5,690 nucleotides of DNA from Oscillibacter sp. GTDB lineage: Bacteria; Bacillota; Clostridia; Oscillospirales; Oscillospiraceae. The number at the start of each line of letters is the position of its first letter. Positions within the stretch are counted from its first letter, which is position 1. The position numbers and the translations under genes were made by a program. The notes below the pieces were generated by a model that was not told where the DNA came from, ran no database searches, and saw nothing but the letters and a program-made list of their open reading frames with translations. Positions 1 to 5,690 of this stretch are shown here, one piece after another. The DNA lies in assembly GCA_024404295.1 (NCBI GenBank), contig JAKSQE010000089.1, positions 1 through 5,690 of the forward strand, written 5' to 3'.

Positions 1-244
1 CTTTGCGGGCGGCTCCCTTCACAGCGTTATGGATACCATGACCGGAGTCATAAACGATTTCGTCTACGGCATTACGAACCGTATCTTCTGCATATTCCGC
101 AGGGGATTCCTGCCCATCATCCGAATAGTGCTGCACCTTGCTTCGGGCTTTGGTCACTTCCTGTTTCATCCGATGGGAAACCATGGCCGTGCGTTTGTTC
201 TTTGACATATCCTGAGTAGGTTCCACCGCCTTTTTCTCATTCAT
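1..244 (-). CDS. N-terminal part of the T4SS gene downstream of virB4 (possible CD1108-type mobile element protein); partial at window edge
   Basis: The first 81 codons of a gene that continues past position 1. It starts at ATG 244-242 (protein begins MNEKKAVEPTQDMSKNK), with AAGGAGG at 254-260 nine bases upstream, and lies 23 bp after the virB4 stop, so it belongs to the same operon. The visible part is hydrophilic, rich in Lys, Glu and Asp, and probably helical, with no membrane segment or signal peptide. It carries a SPAEYAEDTVRNAVDE stretch around residues 48-63. I do not recognise a domain here. In CTn4/Tn1549-type elements the gene after virB4 usually encodes a large CD1108-type protein, often with a membrane segment and a C-terminal peptidoglycan hydrolase domain (CHAP or NlpC/P60) that opens the cell wall for the channel. 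A charged N-terminus before such domains is plausible. That the frame is coding is well supported by its start, ribosome binding site and position; the product is inferred from gene order only. Confidence 0.72.
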   Translation of the reverse strand, partial: MNEKKAVEPTQDMSKNKRTAMVSHRMKQEVTKARSKVQHYSDDGQESPAEYAEDTVRNAVDEIVYDSGHGIHNAVKGAARK

Positions 245-267
245 GGGCAAGTTCCTCCTTCCTGTTA

Positions 268-2613
268 TTAGCTGTCATTGCCGGCTCCGGCAAATACACC
301 CTCACCGGGCTTTGTGGTCATCAGCTCATAGAGCTTGGTATCCTTGGGGAACTTATTGATAAACGGCACCAAGGTACTGCCGTATTTAATGAGTCCGCAG
401 CCGGGTTCCACATCGGTGATATAGCTCATCTGCTCAGGGGAGATATTCAGCAGCCGCGCCAGCTTTTCCCGGTCGGGAGCTGCCTGATTCATCATGACGA
501 TGAATTCAGAGTTGGAAAGCATGGTAGATGCCTGAACACTGTCCAGCAGATACTCCACATTCTGCGTAATGGCTGTGGGATAGGCGTTGCGCTTTCGGAA
601 CTGCCGCCACGCTGAGTTGAAAAAGGCGGCGGAATACTCATTCTCGAATACCACATGGAATTCATCAATGAACACATGAGTGCGTTTGCCCTTTTTCCAG
701 TTCAGCGTCACGCGGTTCAGAATGGTATCAGTAATCACCAACAGTCCTGCGGGCTTCAACTGAGAGCCAAGGCCGTGAATATCAAATACCAGCACTCGCT
801 TGTCCAGATCCACGTTGCTGCCACGTCCGAAGATGTCCAGAGAACCGGTGGTGTAAAGCTCCAAGGCCAGTGCCACCTGCTTTGCCTCCGGCTCCGGCTG
901 CTCCAACAGCTTTTCGCGCAGGGTGCAGAGCGTGGGCACGATGCCGGTGATCTCGGCTTCCCGATAGACCGAAGCGACACAGCGGTCGATGATAGACTTG
1001 TGCTGCGGCCCAACGCCCTTCTTGTCGATCTGCTCCACCAGAGACATGATGAACTGCGACTTGACCACCACGGGATTTTCTTCGCCATAGCCGTCCACCA
1101 TATACATGGCGTTCAAGCGGTCTTTGCCGCCTGCGGCAATATGGATGACCGAACATATATCGCCCATGGCTTTGAGCAGCGGCCCGTATTCACCTTCAGG
1201 ATCGCAAATGAAGATATCATCCTGTGTCCCAAGCAGAAGCAAAATAATGATCAGCTTTGCCATGAAAGACTTACCGGAGCCGGGGATGCCCAAAAGGAAC
1301 GAGGATTGGTTCATCAGCTTTGCCTTGTTACAGAGGATCAGGTCCTGGGAAATGGCATTGACGCCGTAATACATACCGCCTTCGTCCATAATCTCCTGCA
1401 CATTAAAGGGGATAAAGGCGGACAGGCTCTCCGTTGTCAGGGTGCGGTTCTGAATGACGCGACTGCTGCCGATGGGCAGGACGGTATTCAGCCCGTCTAT
1501 CTGCTGATAGGTGAAGGTGGCCATCTGACAGCCGTAGCTCTGAGCCAAGGCGATCACAGCCTCAGTGTCCGTATCCAACTGTTCCAGAGAATCCGCCGTT
1601 ATGACCAGCGTTAAGGTGCCAAAGGTCATGCGCTCATCCTTGGAAGAAAGCTTGTCCAAAATCTCCTTTGCGCTCTTGATCCTGAGTTGCAGATTAAAGG
1701 GCGGGTCGGCGGTATAGTTGTTATTGGCGATCTGCCTGCGGCTGAAATTGGCTGCCTCCGTATCCATGGCCAGCAGCTTGTTTTCGATCACGCGGATGCC
1801 CTCCTCCTGGGGAACGGTGACAATATCCAAGGATACCATCATGTGCGAATTAAGGTTGGAAAGCTCAGAGATCAGCGTATCGTCAATGGAGCTGGCGTAG
1901 TCTTTCAAAAACATGGTGCGGGCAAAGGTGTTGCCCAGCTTCAGGTGGTTCTTGGTAGGCTCCATGCTGGTCGGACAGATGGTGTCGCAGAAACCATGAG
2001 CGCGGCGAATCATCTCCTTGGCGTTAAACGAAAAGGTGGCGGTATCCTCCGGTCGATAGAAGTCGTGGAGAATACGGATACGGTCACTGCCGGTCAGCTC
2101 CGCGCACTTGGAGCCTAACGCCGCAAAATGCAGAGACAGCTCCCGGTCGATACGGTTGAAATATACCCGCGCCGCCTCAATGTTGGGCTTATGGACGGAG
2201 ATGGTAATGATACGCTCCTGATTCATACCGCTGCCATAGCAAGCCTTGTCCGTAATCATGTTGTTGATCTCCGTCCGATAAACGTCATTATCATCACCGG
2301 TCAGAGGCAGATAAGCATTTCCGTTCATAGCTGTGGAGCTGCGGGAGTGCGTAAACACGGTGAATTTTACCGGCACACCGCAGTCCAGACTGTTGATAAG
2401 CCGCTGAAAGGACTTGGACATGGTCTGCTTATCCTCATCGGAAGCCACCCGATAGTTGATATCCGTAAAGCAGTAGCTTTTGGAATAGCGGTTGCCGGTC
2501 TTGAAGATACCGTCCTCCCACATACACTTGATGGGAATAACATCCTGAATCTTTTTGGGAACGCGGTACTTCTCCTTGTCTTGCAGAAGAATGGTTTTGA
2601 GAGTTTTAATCAC
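268..2613 (-). CDS. virB4: VirB4-like conjugative transfer ATPase (TraE/CD1110-type)
   Basis: A complete 781-residue protein, a usual length for the VirB4/TraE family. These cytoplasmic or membrane-associated AAA+-like ATPases energise T4SS assembly and substrate transfer. Residues 1 to about 400 form the less conserved N-terminal half. The RecA-like ATPase domain follows, with Walker A GIPGSGKS at 442-449, a CDPEGEY motif at 470-476, a VLVFDIHGLG strand at 607-616, Walker B HVFIDEFH at 646-653 (catalytic-type Asp650-Glu651), and TAITQNVE at 680-687, which matches the conserved Gln-containing motif after Walker B. The key ATPase residues are present, so it should be active. The start is GTG at 2613-2611, inside the end of prgI (8-bp overlap), with AGGAGG at 2626-2631 about 12 bases upstream. 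A non-ATG start and an overlap suggest translation coupled to prgI. It ends with tandem stops (TAATAA, 270-265). The stretch after Walker A (FMAKLIIILLLLG) is unusually hydrophobic. Identification is secure. Confidence 0.97.
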   Translation of the reverse strand: MIKTLKTILLQDKEKYRVPKKIQDVIPIKCMWEDGIFKTGNRYSKSYCFTDINYRVASDEDKQTMSKSFQRLINSLDCGVPVKFTVFTHSRSSTAMNGNAYLPLTGDDNDVYRTEINNMITDKACYGSGMNQERIITISVHKPNIEAARVYFNRIDRELSLHFAALGSKCAELTGSDRIRILHDFYRPEDTATFSFNAKEMIRRAHGFCDTICPTSMEPTKNHLKLGNTFARTMFLKDYASSIDDTLISELSNLNSHMMVSLDIVTVPQEEGIRVIENKLLAMDTEAANFSRRQIANNNYTADPPFNLQLRIKSAKEILDKLSSKDERMTFGTLTLVITADSLEQLDTDTEAVIALAQSYGCQMATFTYQQIDGLNTVLPIGSSRVIQNRTLTTESLSAFIPFNVQEIMDEGGMYYGVNAISQDLILCNKAKLMNQSSFLLGIPGSGKSFMAKLIIILLLLGTQDDIFICDPEGEYGPLLKAMGDICSVIHIAAGGKDRLNAMYMVDGYGEENPVVVKSQFIMSLVEQIDKKGVGPQHKSIIDRCVASVYREAEITGIVPTLCTLREKLLEQPEPEAKQVALALELYTTGSLDIFGRGSNVDLDKRVLVFDIHGLGSQLKPAGLLVITDTILNRVTLNWKKGKRTHVFIDEFHVVFENEYSAAFFNSAWRQFRKRNAYPTAITQNVEYLLDSVQASTMLSNSEFIVMMNQAAPDREKLARLLNISPEQMSYITDVEPGCGLIKYGSTLVPFINKFPKDTKLYELMTTKPGEGVFAGAGNDS

Positions 2614-2971
2614 GGCGCTTATACACCTCCTGATCGTGCTTATCTATCAGCTCTTTCGTTGCCTCGTAATAGTAGTTGTTGGCATGAAACTCCAGATGAC
2701 GCGGTTCCAATACCTCAGAGCGAAGCCATGCCCGGAATAACTGCTCTGCCGTCATGCCGTGGTAGCGGACAAAGCCCAATGCTGCAAAGGGAGCAGCACC
2801 GAGGACGCAGAGCCAGCTCAGAGTCTCCGTTCCGAAATAAGGCCGCAGCAGGAAGTAGAGCGCCACCGCCACGCCAACAGCAAGCACAGAGAACACAAAC
2901 TGCCGAATGGTCAGCCCGAAATACACCGTCTCTGCGTAGTTTTGTATTTCTTTATTGATTTTCACATCCAT
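2606..2971 (-). CDS. prgI: PrgI-family (VirB3-like) T4SS membrane protein
   Basis: A 121-residue inner-membrane protein. The open frame extends to 3022, but ATG 2971 is chosen because AAGGAGG (2981-2987) sits nine bases upstream and the protein then starts MDVKINKEI, typical of the PrgI family. Two hydrophobic segments, about residues 23-43 and 50-68, form a hairpin in the membrane. The C-terminal ~50 residues are charged (KELIDKHDQEVYKRRD at the end) and should face the cytoplasm. PrgI proteins take the place of VirB3 in Gram-positive conjugation systems and lie directly before the VirB4 ATPase, which they are thought to anchor to the membrane. That arrangement is seen here, with an 8-bp overlap into virB4. 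The start also lies within the preceding cysteine-rich gene (20-bp overlap). The family call rests on size, topology, the MDVKINKEI start and gene order. Confidence 0.93.
   Translation of the reverse strand: MDVKINKEIQNYAETVYFGLTIRQFVFSVLAVGVAVALYFLLRPYFGTETLSWLCVLGAAPFAALGFVRYHGMTAEQLFRAWLRSEVLEPRHLEFHANNYYYEATKELIDKHDQEVYKRRD
2626..2631 (-). promoter_or_regulatory. Ribosome binding site for the GTG start of virB4
   Basis: AGGAGG on the minus strand, within the last codons of prgI and 12 bases before the GTG at 2613. The spacing is rather long, although GGAGGTG pairs slightly further downstream. Together with GTG and the 8-bp overlap, this suggests that virB4 translation depends partly on ribosomes finishing prgI. 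The same GGAGGTGTAT string occurs in front of the virB6-like gene. Confidence 0.7.
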
Positions 2972-3140
2972 GGCCTTTTTCCTCCTTTTCTTTTGCCATG
3001 CGTTTTTCTTCTGCACAAACACATTTTCCCGCTTTGCAGACCACTTCCTTGTTTCGCATACCGCCGTAATGGAGGCAGTAGCGACAGTCGCAGTCCTTTT
3101 GTGAATAGCCGTCTTGTATGATGGAATGATGATTGCTCAT
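2952..3140 (-). CDS. Small cysteine-rich protein of unknown function
   Basis: A 62-residue protein encoded between virB6 and prgI. It starts at ATG 3140, 10 bp after the virB6 stop, with TAAGGAGT (3146-3153) about six bases upstream; this Shine-Dalgarno sequence includes the virB6 stop codon. It overlaps prgI by 20 bp. It has seven cysteines: C17, C19 and C22 (CxCxxC, in KDCDCRYCLHYGG), C35, C40 and C42 (CxxxxCxC, in VVCKAGKCVC), and C59 near the end. Residues 43-55 are rich in Lys and Glu (EEKRMAKEKEEK). There is no signal peptide or membrane segment, so it is probably cytoplasmic. Paired cysteine clusters suggest a zinc-binding or other metal-binding fold, but this is inference. I recognise no named family; small Cys-rich proteins are common in these elements. 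Good ribosome binding site and tight packing support a real gene. It could be a transcription or assembly factor, or a structural zinc peptide. Confidence 0.8.
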   Translation of the reverse strand: MSNHHSIIQDGYSQKDCDCRYCLHYGGMRNKEVVCKAGKCVCAEEKRMAKEKEEKGHGCENQ

Positions 3141-3150
3141 AGCGCACTCC

Positions 3151-3984
3151 TTACAGACCCATCATTTCACGCACCAAACGGTCGGACATTTTCACGCTGC
3201 CCACAAGGATCAGCATATTGAAGATGAGTTCCCCGATATACGTCCATACCATGGACGCAGCGGCACCGGAGGTGACGACAGGCGGCGAGGAGGCAAAGGC
3301 GGAGAAAATGACACAGGCCAGCATGATGACAGCGCCTTCCAAGAGAACTGCCGCATAGCCGCGCAAAAAACTCCGGCCTATGCTCTGGGTAGGCTCACCG
3401 GCAAAGGCAGACATGGGAATGGGAGCGATGGCGGTATAGATATAGATTTTGAAAAACCGTCCGTAGACACTGAGGATCATGATGCAAGACAGTACCCAGA
3501 TAATCAGTCCTCCAATCAGCGTCACCGCCCATAGCGGGATAGATTCAAAGAAGCCGCATTCCTCCACCGCAGTAATGATTTCGGATGGCAGTACCGTACC
3601 CTCCGGATTGACGATGCCGGAGGATTGCATGATGTTTGAAATGATACCCTGCACGATCTCCACCAGCGCCAGCATTAAGTCCATGCCGTAGGTGATGGCG
3701 GCTTTGGAAAGGGCAAAGCGGAAAAACAGGCGCAAGGCGTGTTCCGGCCTTTTCACTTCTGCAAAAGAGCCGCAGGTCTTCATGACACCTGCCACAAAGA
3801 ACAGCACCAGCAAGGCATAACCAATGGCTTGCAGTGTTCCGTAAATGCTGACGATGACCGACCACACAGCGCCGCCCTTGAAGGATTGGGGCGATTGGGT
3901 CAAAAGCGTCCATACTTCGCCCAACTTTTCATTCCAGATATTCAGGGAGTTGGTGAGGTTCTGTACGACCCAGTTATCCGACAT
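3151..3984 (-). CDS. VirB6/TrbL-like polytopic conjugation protein (CD1112-type)
   Basis: A 277-residue integral membrane protein. The open frame reaches a GTG at 3993, but that codon overlaps the Shine-Dalgarno sequence itself; AAGGAGG (3993-3999) lies eight bases before ATG 3984, so the protein starts MSDNWVVQNL. After an amphipathic N-terminus there are about five or six hydrophobic segments, near residues 40-67, 95-118, 150-173, 179-195, 210-232 and 245-265. Short charged loops such as SFAEVKRPEHALR (73-85) separate them. The GRFFKIYIYTAIAPIPMSAF motif at about 175-194 is characteristic of the VirB6/TrbL-like proteins of Firmicutes conjugative elements. In the T4SS this protein forms the inner-membrane part of the translocation channel. 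It follows the pilin gene after a gap holding a strong hairpin, and precedes the Cys-rich gene by 10 bp. Length and topology fit the family. The family call is strong, although VirB6-type proteins are assigned more by topology and context than by catalytic motifs. Confidence 0.93.
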   Translation of the reverse strand: MSDNWVVQNLTNSLNIWNEKLGEVWTLLTQSPQSFKGGAVWSVIVSIYGTLQAIGYALLVLFFVAGVMKTCGSFAEVKRPEHALRLFFRFALSKAAITYGMDLMLALVEIVQGIISNIMQSSGIVNPEGTVLPSEIITAVEECGFFESIPLWAVTLIGGLIIWVLSCIMILSVYGRFFKIYIYTAIAPIPMSAFAGEPTQSIGRSFLRGYAAVLLEGAVIMLACVIFSAFASSPPVVTSGAAASMVWTYIGELIFNMLILVGSVKMSDRLVREMMGL

Positions 3985-3992
3985 TGAATACA

Positions 3993-3999
3993 CCTCCTT
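3993..3999 (-). promoter_or_regulatory. Ribosome binding site that decides the virB6-like start
   Basis: AAGGAGG on the minus strand, eight bases before ATG 3984. It rules out the upstream in-frame GTG at 3993, whose first base lies within the site. Only two bases separate it from the hairpin at 4002-4031, so folding there may limit ribosome access. Confidence 0.85.
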
Positions 4000-4001
4000 C
4001 G

Positions 4002-4031
4002 GGGAGAGGACACCGTCGCGTGTCCTCTCCC
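4002..4031 (-). other. Perfect 12-bp inverted repeat (intercistronic hairpin between the pilin and virB6-like genes)
   Basis: Arms 4002-4013 (GGGAGAGGACAC) and 4020-4031 (GTGTCCTCTCCC) are exact reverse complements with a 6-base loop, CGTCGC. The hairpin lies 12 bases after the pilin stop codon and two bases before the virB6 Shine-Dalgarno sequence. On the minus strand the stem is followed by CGAAGGAGG rather than a T-run, so it is not a standard intrinsic terminator. On the plus strand it is followed by only three T residues. Placed directly after a pilin gene, it could protect the 3' end of a processed pilin mRNA, partly attenuate transcription, or reduce translation of the downstream gene, so that pilin is made in excess over the channel protein. 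The structure is visible; the role is inferred. Confidence 0.85.
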
Positions 4032-4043
4032 TTTACGGAAAAC

Positions 4044-4376
4044 TCAGCCGCCAATAATAAGATTCAGGATTTCTTTTGCAAAAGTAATGACCACGCCGCC
4101 GGCCAGGGTGAGAAAGCCGTTGGAACGCTGAGAGGGGTCATGACTCTGGAACGAAAGACCGATCTGCACGATGCCCCAGCCCAGCAGGATGAGACCCACG
4201 GCACGGATGAGTCCGAAAATGAAATCGGACAGGTTGTTGATGACCCCGATGGGATCTCCGCCCTCGGCAAAGGCAAAGACGGTGCAGCAACCAATAGCCA
4301 TAATGGTGGCAATGGCAGTTCGCACTGCCTTAGCACCGCTGCGCTGAAGGTTAAGAGTATTTGTTGCTTTTTTCAT
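4044..4376 (-). CDS. Small VirB2/TrbC/Maff2-like T4SS pilin candidate
   Basis: A 110-residue membrane protein. The open frame runs upstream inside virD4, but ATG 4376 is the likely start because GAGGAGG (4386-4392) lies nine bases before it and the protein then begins MKKATNTLNL. Residues 20-37 form a hydrophobic stretch after a basic N-terminus, ending VFAFA-EGG. This looks like a signal peptide with an AFA cleavage site after residue 37, which would leave a 73-residue mature protein. That part has two hydrophobic segments, about 51-73 and 88-107, joined by a short polar loop (SFQSHDPSQRSNG). This is the layout of VirB2/TrbC pilins, and Gly-rich helices such as LTLAGGVVITFA fit. In related Firmicutes elements a Maff2-family protein occupies this place between virD4 and virB6. 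Its start overlaps the end of virD4 by 26 bp. The role as channel or pilus subunit comes from topology and position; the exact family is less certain. Confidence 0.88.
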   Translation of the reverse strand: MKKATNTLNLQRSGAKAVRTAIATIMAIGCCTVFAFAEGGDPIGVINNLSDFIFGLIRAVGLILLGWGIVQIGLSFQSHDPSQRSNGFLTLAGGVVITFAKEILNLIIGG

Positions 4377-5690
4377 TGGATGTTTCCTCCTCATGTTCTT
4401 CGATGAATTCATTGATTTCATCGCTGGATAAAAAGATATAGTTGGGTTTATCTTCATCGGCATTTGCACCCTCCAGCCTGTGTACCATGAAGGTGGCAAA
4501 GCTGAGAGAATCCGTGCCGTGAAGATAAGGGGCGGCATTGCCGTCTGTGGTTTTTGACAGGTTCGGGTGTTTCAGAATGTCATACTTCTCATCCTGTATC
4601 GGCATCTCACCGCGAATAAAAAGAAGTGCGTAGCGGTTATCCAGCGTACGCACTTCATCCGGTGTCATCAGCTCACGACCGACGATCTGCCAGTTGGTGT
4701 TGTAGTTTCCGTTTCTGCCCCGGCTCCGGCCATAGGTGCGGGTGTCTATGGTTTCCTTGCCCAGCAGCTTTGACACATACTCGTGTGTGCTTTGCTCATT
4801 GCCGCCAAGGTAGAGAAACTCATCGCAGTTGCCCACAATGCTCTCCCATTGCTTTTCAAACAAAGCCTTTAACTGTGCCATGTTCTGAATGATGATGGAC
4901 ACGGAGATCTCCCGGCTTCGCATGGTGGACAGCAGTTGGTCAAAATCCTCCGGGAGCGCCACGTTCGCAAATTCATCCATGACGAAATGCACATGGACAG
5001 GCAGCCTCCCACCGGGCGATTCCTTGGCCGTTTCATAGAGCTGTTGGAAAAGCTGGGTGTAAAGCATACCGACGATGAAATTCAGGGAACTGTCGTTTTC
5101 GGGTATCACGGCAAAGATGGCGGTTTTCTTCACGCCCAGACTCGGCAAGTCCATTTCATCCGTCTGACACAAGGCCCGAACAGAGGAAATGTTGAATTTT
5201 TCCAAGTGGGAAATCAAAGTGATCTGGATGGATTTCAGCGTCTTGCCGGCACCGGCTCGATACTCCCGATAGTAGCGGCAGGCAATGTGATCCGGGTCGC
5301 GCTTATAGAGCCGGTCAAAGAGATTGTCCAGCGGTGAACGGTAGCTCTCGTTGCTCTCCATCACATCACCGGCGTGGATCATCTCCATGACCATGGTGAA
5401 GTTCTGTTCCTCCGGGGGAGCCTCGTAATAGAGATAGCTTATCAATGCTTTAAGAAGCAGCGCCGCCGTACTGTCCCAAAACGGGTCGGATGATTTTGCC
5501 CCTTTCGGCGTGGTGTTCTTAAAGATGTTGGACACCAGCTTTTGAATATCATCATCTCCCCGCAGATAGACAAAGGGGTTGTAGCAATGGCTCAAGTCCG
5601 GATGGATCAGGTCTAACACCTTGATGTCATAGCCTTCGCCCTCCAGCAGATTGCCCGTGGACTCCAACAGCTCACCCTTGGGGTCAAGCA
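4351..5690 (-). CDS. virD4: VirD4-type coupling protein ATPase (TraG/CD1115-type), 5' part outside the window
   Basis: The last 445 codons of the coupling ATPase, open to the window edge. It links the relaxase-DNA complex to the T4SS channel at the inner membrane. The visible sequence begins LDPKGELLEST, the conserved TDPKGEL motif that follows the Walker A region in this family, so the N-terminal membrane segments and Walker A lie upstream of the window. Further family landmarks, numbered from the first visible residue, are DPFWDSTAALLLKAL near 68-82, Walker B HFVMDEFAN at 234-242 (Asp238-Glu239), SIIIQNMAQL near 264-273, and GRELMTPDEVRTLDNRYALL near 337-356. The TTG at 5667 is internal, not a start. 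The final ~40 residues are acidic (EFIEEHEEETSNEK), possibly a contact surface. The stop codon lies 26 bp inside the pilin gene, which suggests coupled translation. No frame break is seen in the visible part. Confidence 0.96.
   Translation of the reverse strand, partial: LDPKGELLESTGNLLEGEGYDIKVLDLIHPDLSHCYNPFVYLRGDDDIQKLVSNIFKNTTPKGAKSSDPFWDSTAALLLKALISYLYYEAPPEEQNFTMVMEMIHAGDVMESNESYRSPLDNLFDRLYKRDPDHIACRYYREYRAGAGKTLKSIQITLISHLEKFNISSVRALCQTDEMDLPSLGVKKTAIFAVIPENDSSLNFIVGMLYTQLFQQLYETAKESPGGRLPVHVHFVMDEFANVALPEDFDQLLSTMRSREISVSIIIQNMAQLKALFEKQWESIVGNCDEFLYLGGNEQSTHEYVSKLLGKETIDTRTYGRSRGRNGNYNTNWQIVGRELMTPDEVRTLDNRYALLFIRGEMPIQDEKYDILKHPNLSKTTDGNAAPYLHGTDSLSFATFMVHRLEGANADEDKPNYIFLSSDEINEFIEEHEEETSNEKSNKYS

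Noticed and set aside
278..293. Inverted repeat TTGCCGG / CCGGCAA near the end of virB4, considered as a terminator
   Set aside because: The loop is only two bases, it lies within the coding sequence, there is no T-run on either side, and the next gene follows 23 bp later with its own ribosome binding site.
655..1614. Long plus-strand open frame (319 codons) antisense to virB4
   Set aside because: No Shine-Dalgarno sequence before the start, no recognisable domain, many His, Gln and Arg residues in a pattern typical of an antisense shadow, and complete overlap with the conserved ATPase domain of virB4.
2128..2958. Plus-strand open frame (276 codons) across virB4 and prgI
   Set aside because: It crosses the junction of two well supported minus-strand genes, has no ribosome binding site, and its low-complexity C-terminal end (SRAPPPRQQQAQRTQ) has no family resemblance.
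2962..3147. Alternative 61-codon frame starting at 3147, overlapping the Cys-rich gene
   Set aside because: The Shine-Dalgarno sequence at 3146-3153 would overlap its start codon. The frame starting at 3140 has proper spacing and a structured cysteine pattern.
4002..4031. Hairpin considered as a rho-independent terminator
   Set aside because: On the transcribed strand it is followed by CGAAGGAGG instead of a run of T, and essential transfer genes continue directly after it. It is kept as an intercistronic structure instead.
4044..4538. Longer version of the pilin gene (164 codons) starting inside virD4
   Set aside because: The extra 54 residues do not look like a secretion signal and have no ribosome binding site, whereas ATG 4376 has GAGGAGG at a good distance and gives a clean signal peptide.
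1..5690. Search for CRISPR arrays, tRNA or rRNA genes, insertion sequences, oriT and att sites
   Set aside because: No regularly spaced repeats, RNA gene signatures, transposase frames or relaxase-linked nick-site region were found by eye; almost every base is in a transfer gene.

Overview
The window is a stretch of a conjugation (type IV secretion, T4SS) operon from an integrative conjugative element of the Tn1549 / Clostridioides difficile CTn4-type (CD1107-CD1115) family. The most likely host is a gut clostridium (Oscillospiraceae or Lachnospiraceae-like Firmicutes). This rests on the gene set and order, the strong AAGGAGG ribosome binding sites before nearly every gene, and protein sequences typical of these elements. 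No species can be named from the sequence, and no integrase, relaxase, att site or cargo gene lies inside the window, so the class of element is inferred from the transfer genes alone.

Every supported gene is on the minus strand, so the operon reads from high to low coordinates. In transcription order they are: a VirD4-type coupling ATPase whose 5' part lies beyond the window (5690-4351); a small VirB2/TrbC/Maff2-like pilin candidate (4376-4044); a 59-bp gap filled mostly by a perfect 12-bp hairpin; a VirB6/TrbL-like polytopic membrane protein (3984-3151); a 62-residue cysteine-rich protein of unknown function (3140-2952); a PrgI/VirB3-like membrane protein (2971-2606); a complete VirB4-like ATPase (2613-268); and the first 81 codons of another gene (244-1) that runs off the window. 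By position that last gene is probably the CD1108-type component.

The genes are packed tightly. virD4 and the pilin gene overlap by 26 bp, the cysteine-rich gene and prgI by 20 bp, and prgI and virB4 by 8 bp, and the other gaps are 10 to 59 bp. This points to one polycistronic transcript with translational coupling. In the expected machine, VirD4 brings the relaxase-DNA complex to the channel, VirB4 powers assembly and transport, PrgI docks VirB4 to the membrane, VirB6/TrbL forms the inner-membrane pore, and the small pilin-like protein contributes to the channel or a surface structure.

I see no new system here: the core is an ordinary T4SS module. The two things most worth a second look are the small CxCxxC / CxxxxCxC protein inside the core operon and the strong intercistronic hairpin that ends two bases before the virB6 Shine-Dalgarno sequence. 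The plus strand has several long open frames, but they are shadows of virB4 and its neighbours. No stretch over 300 bases is without a gene.
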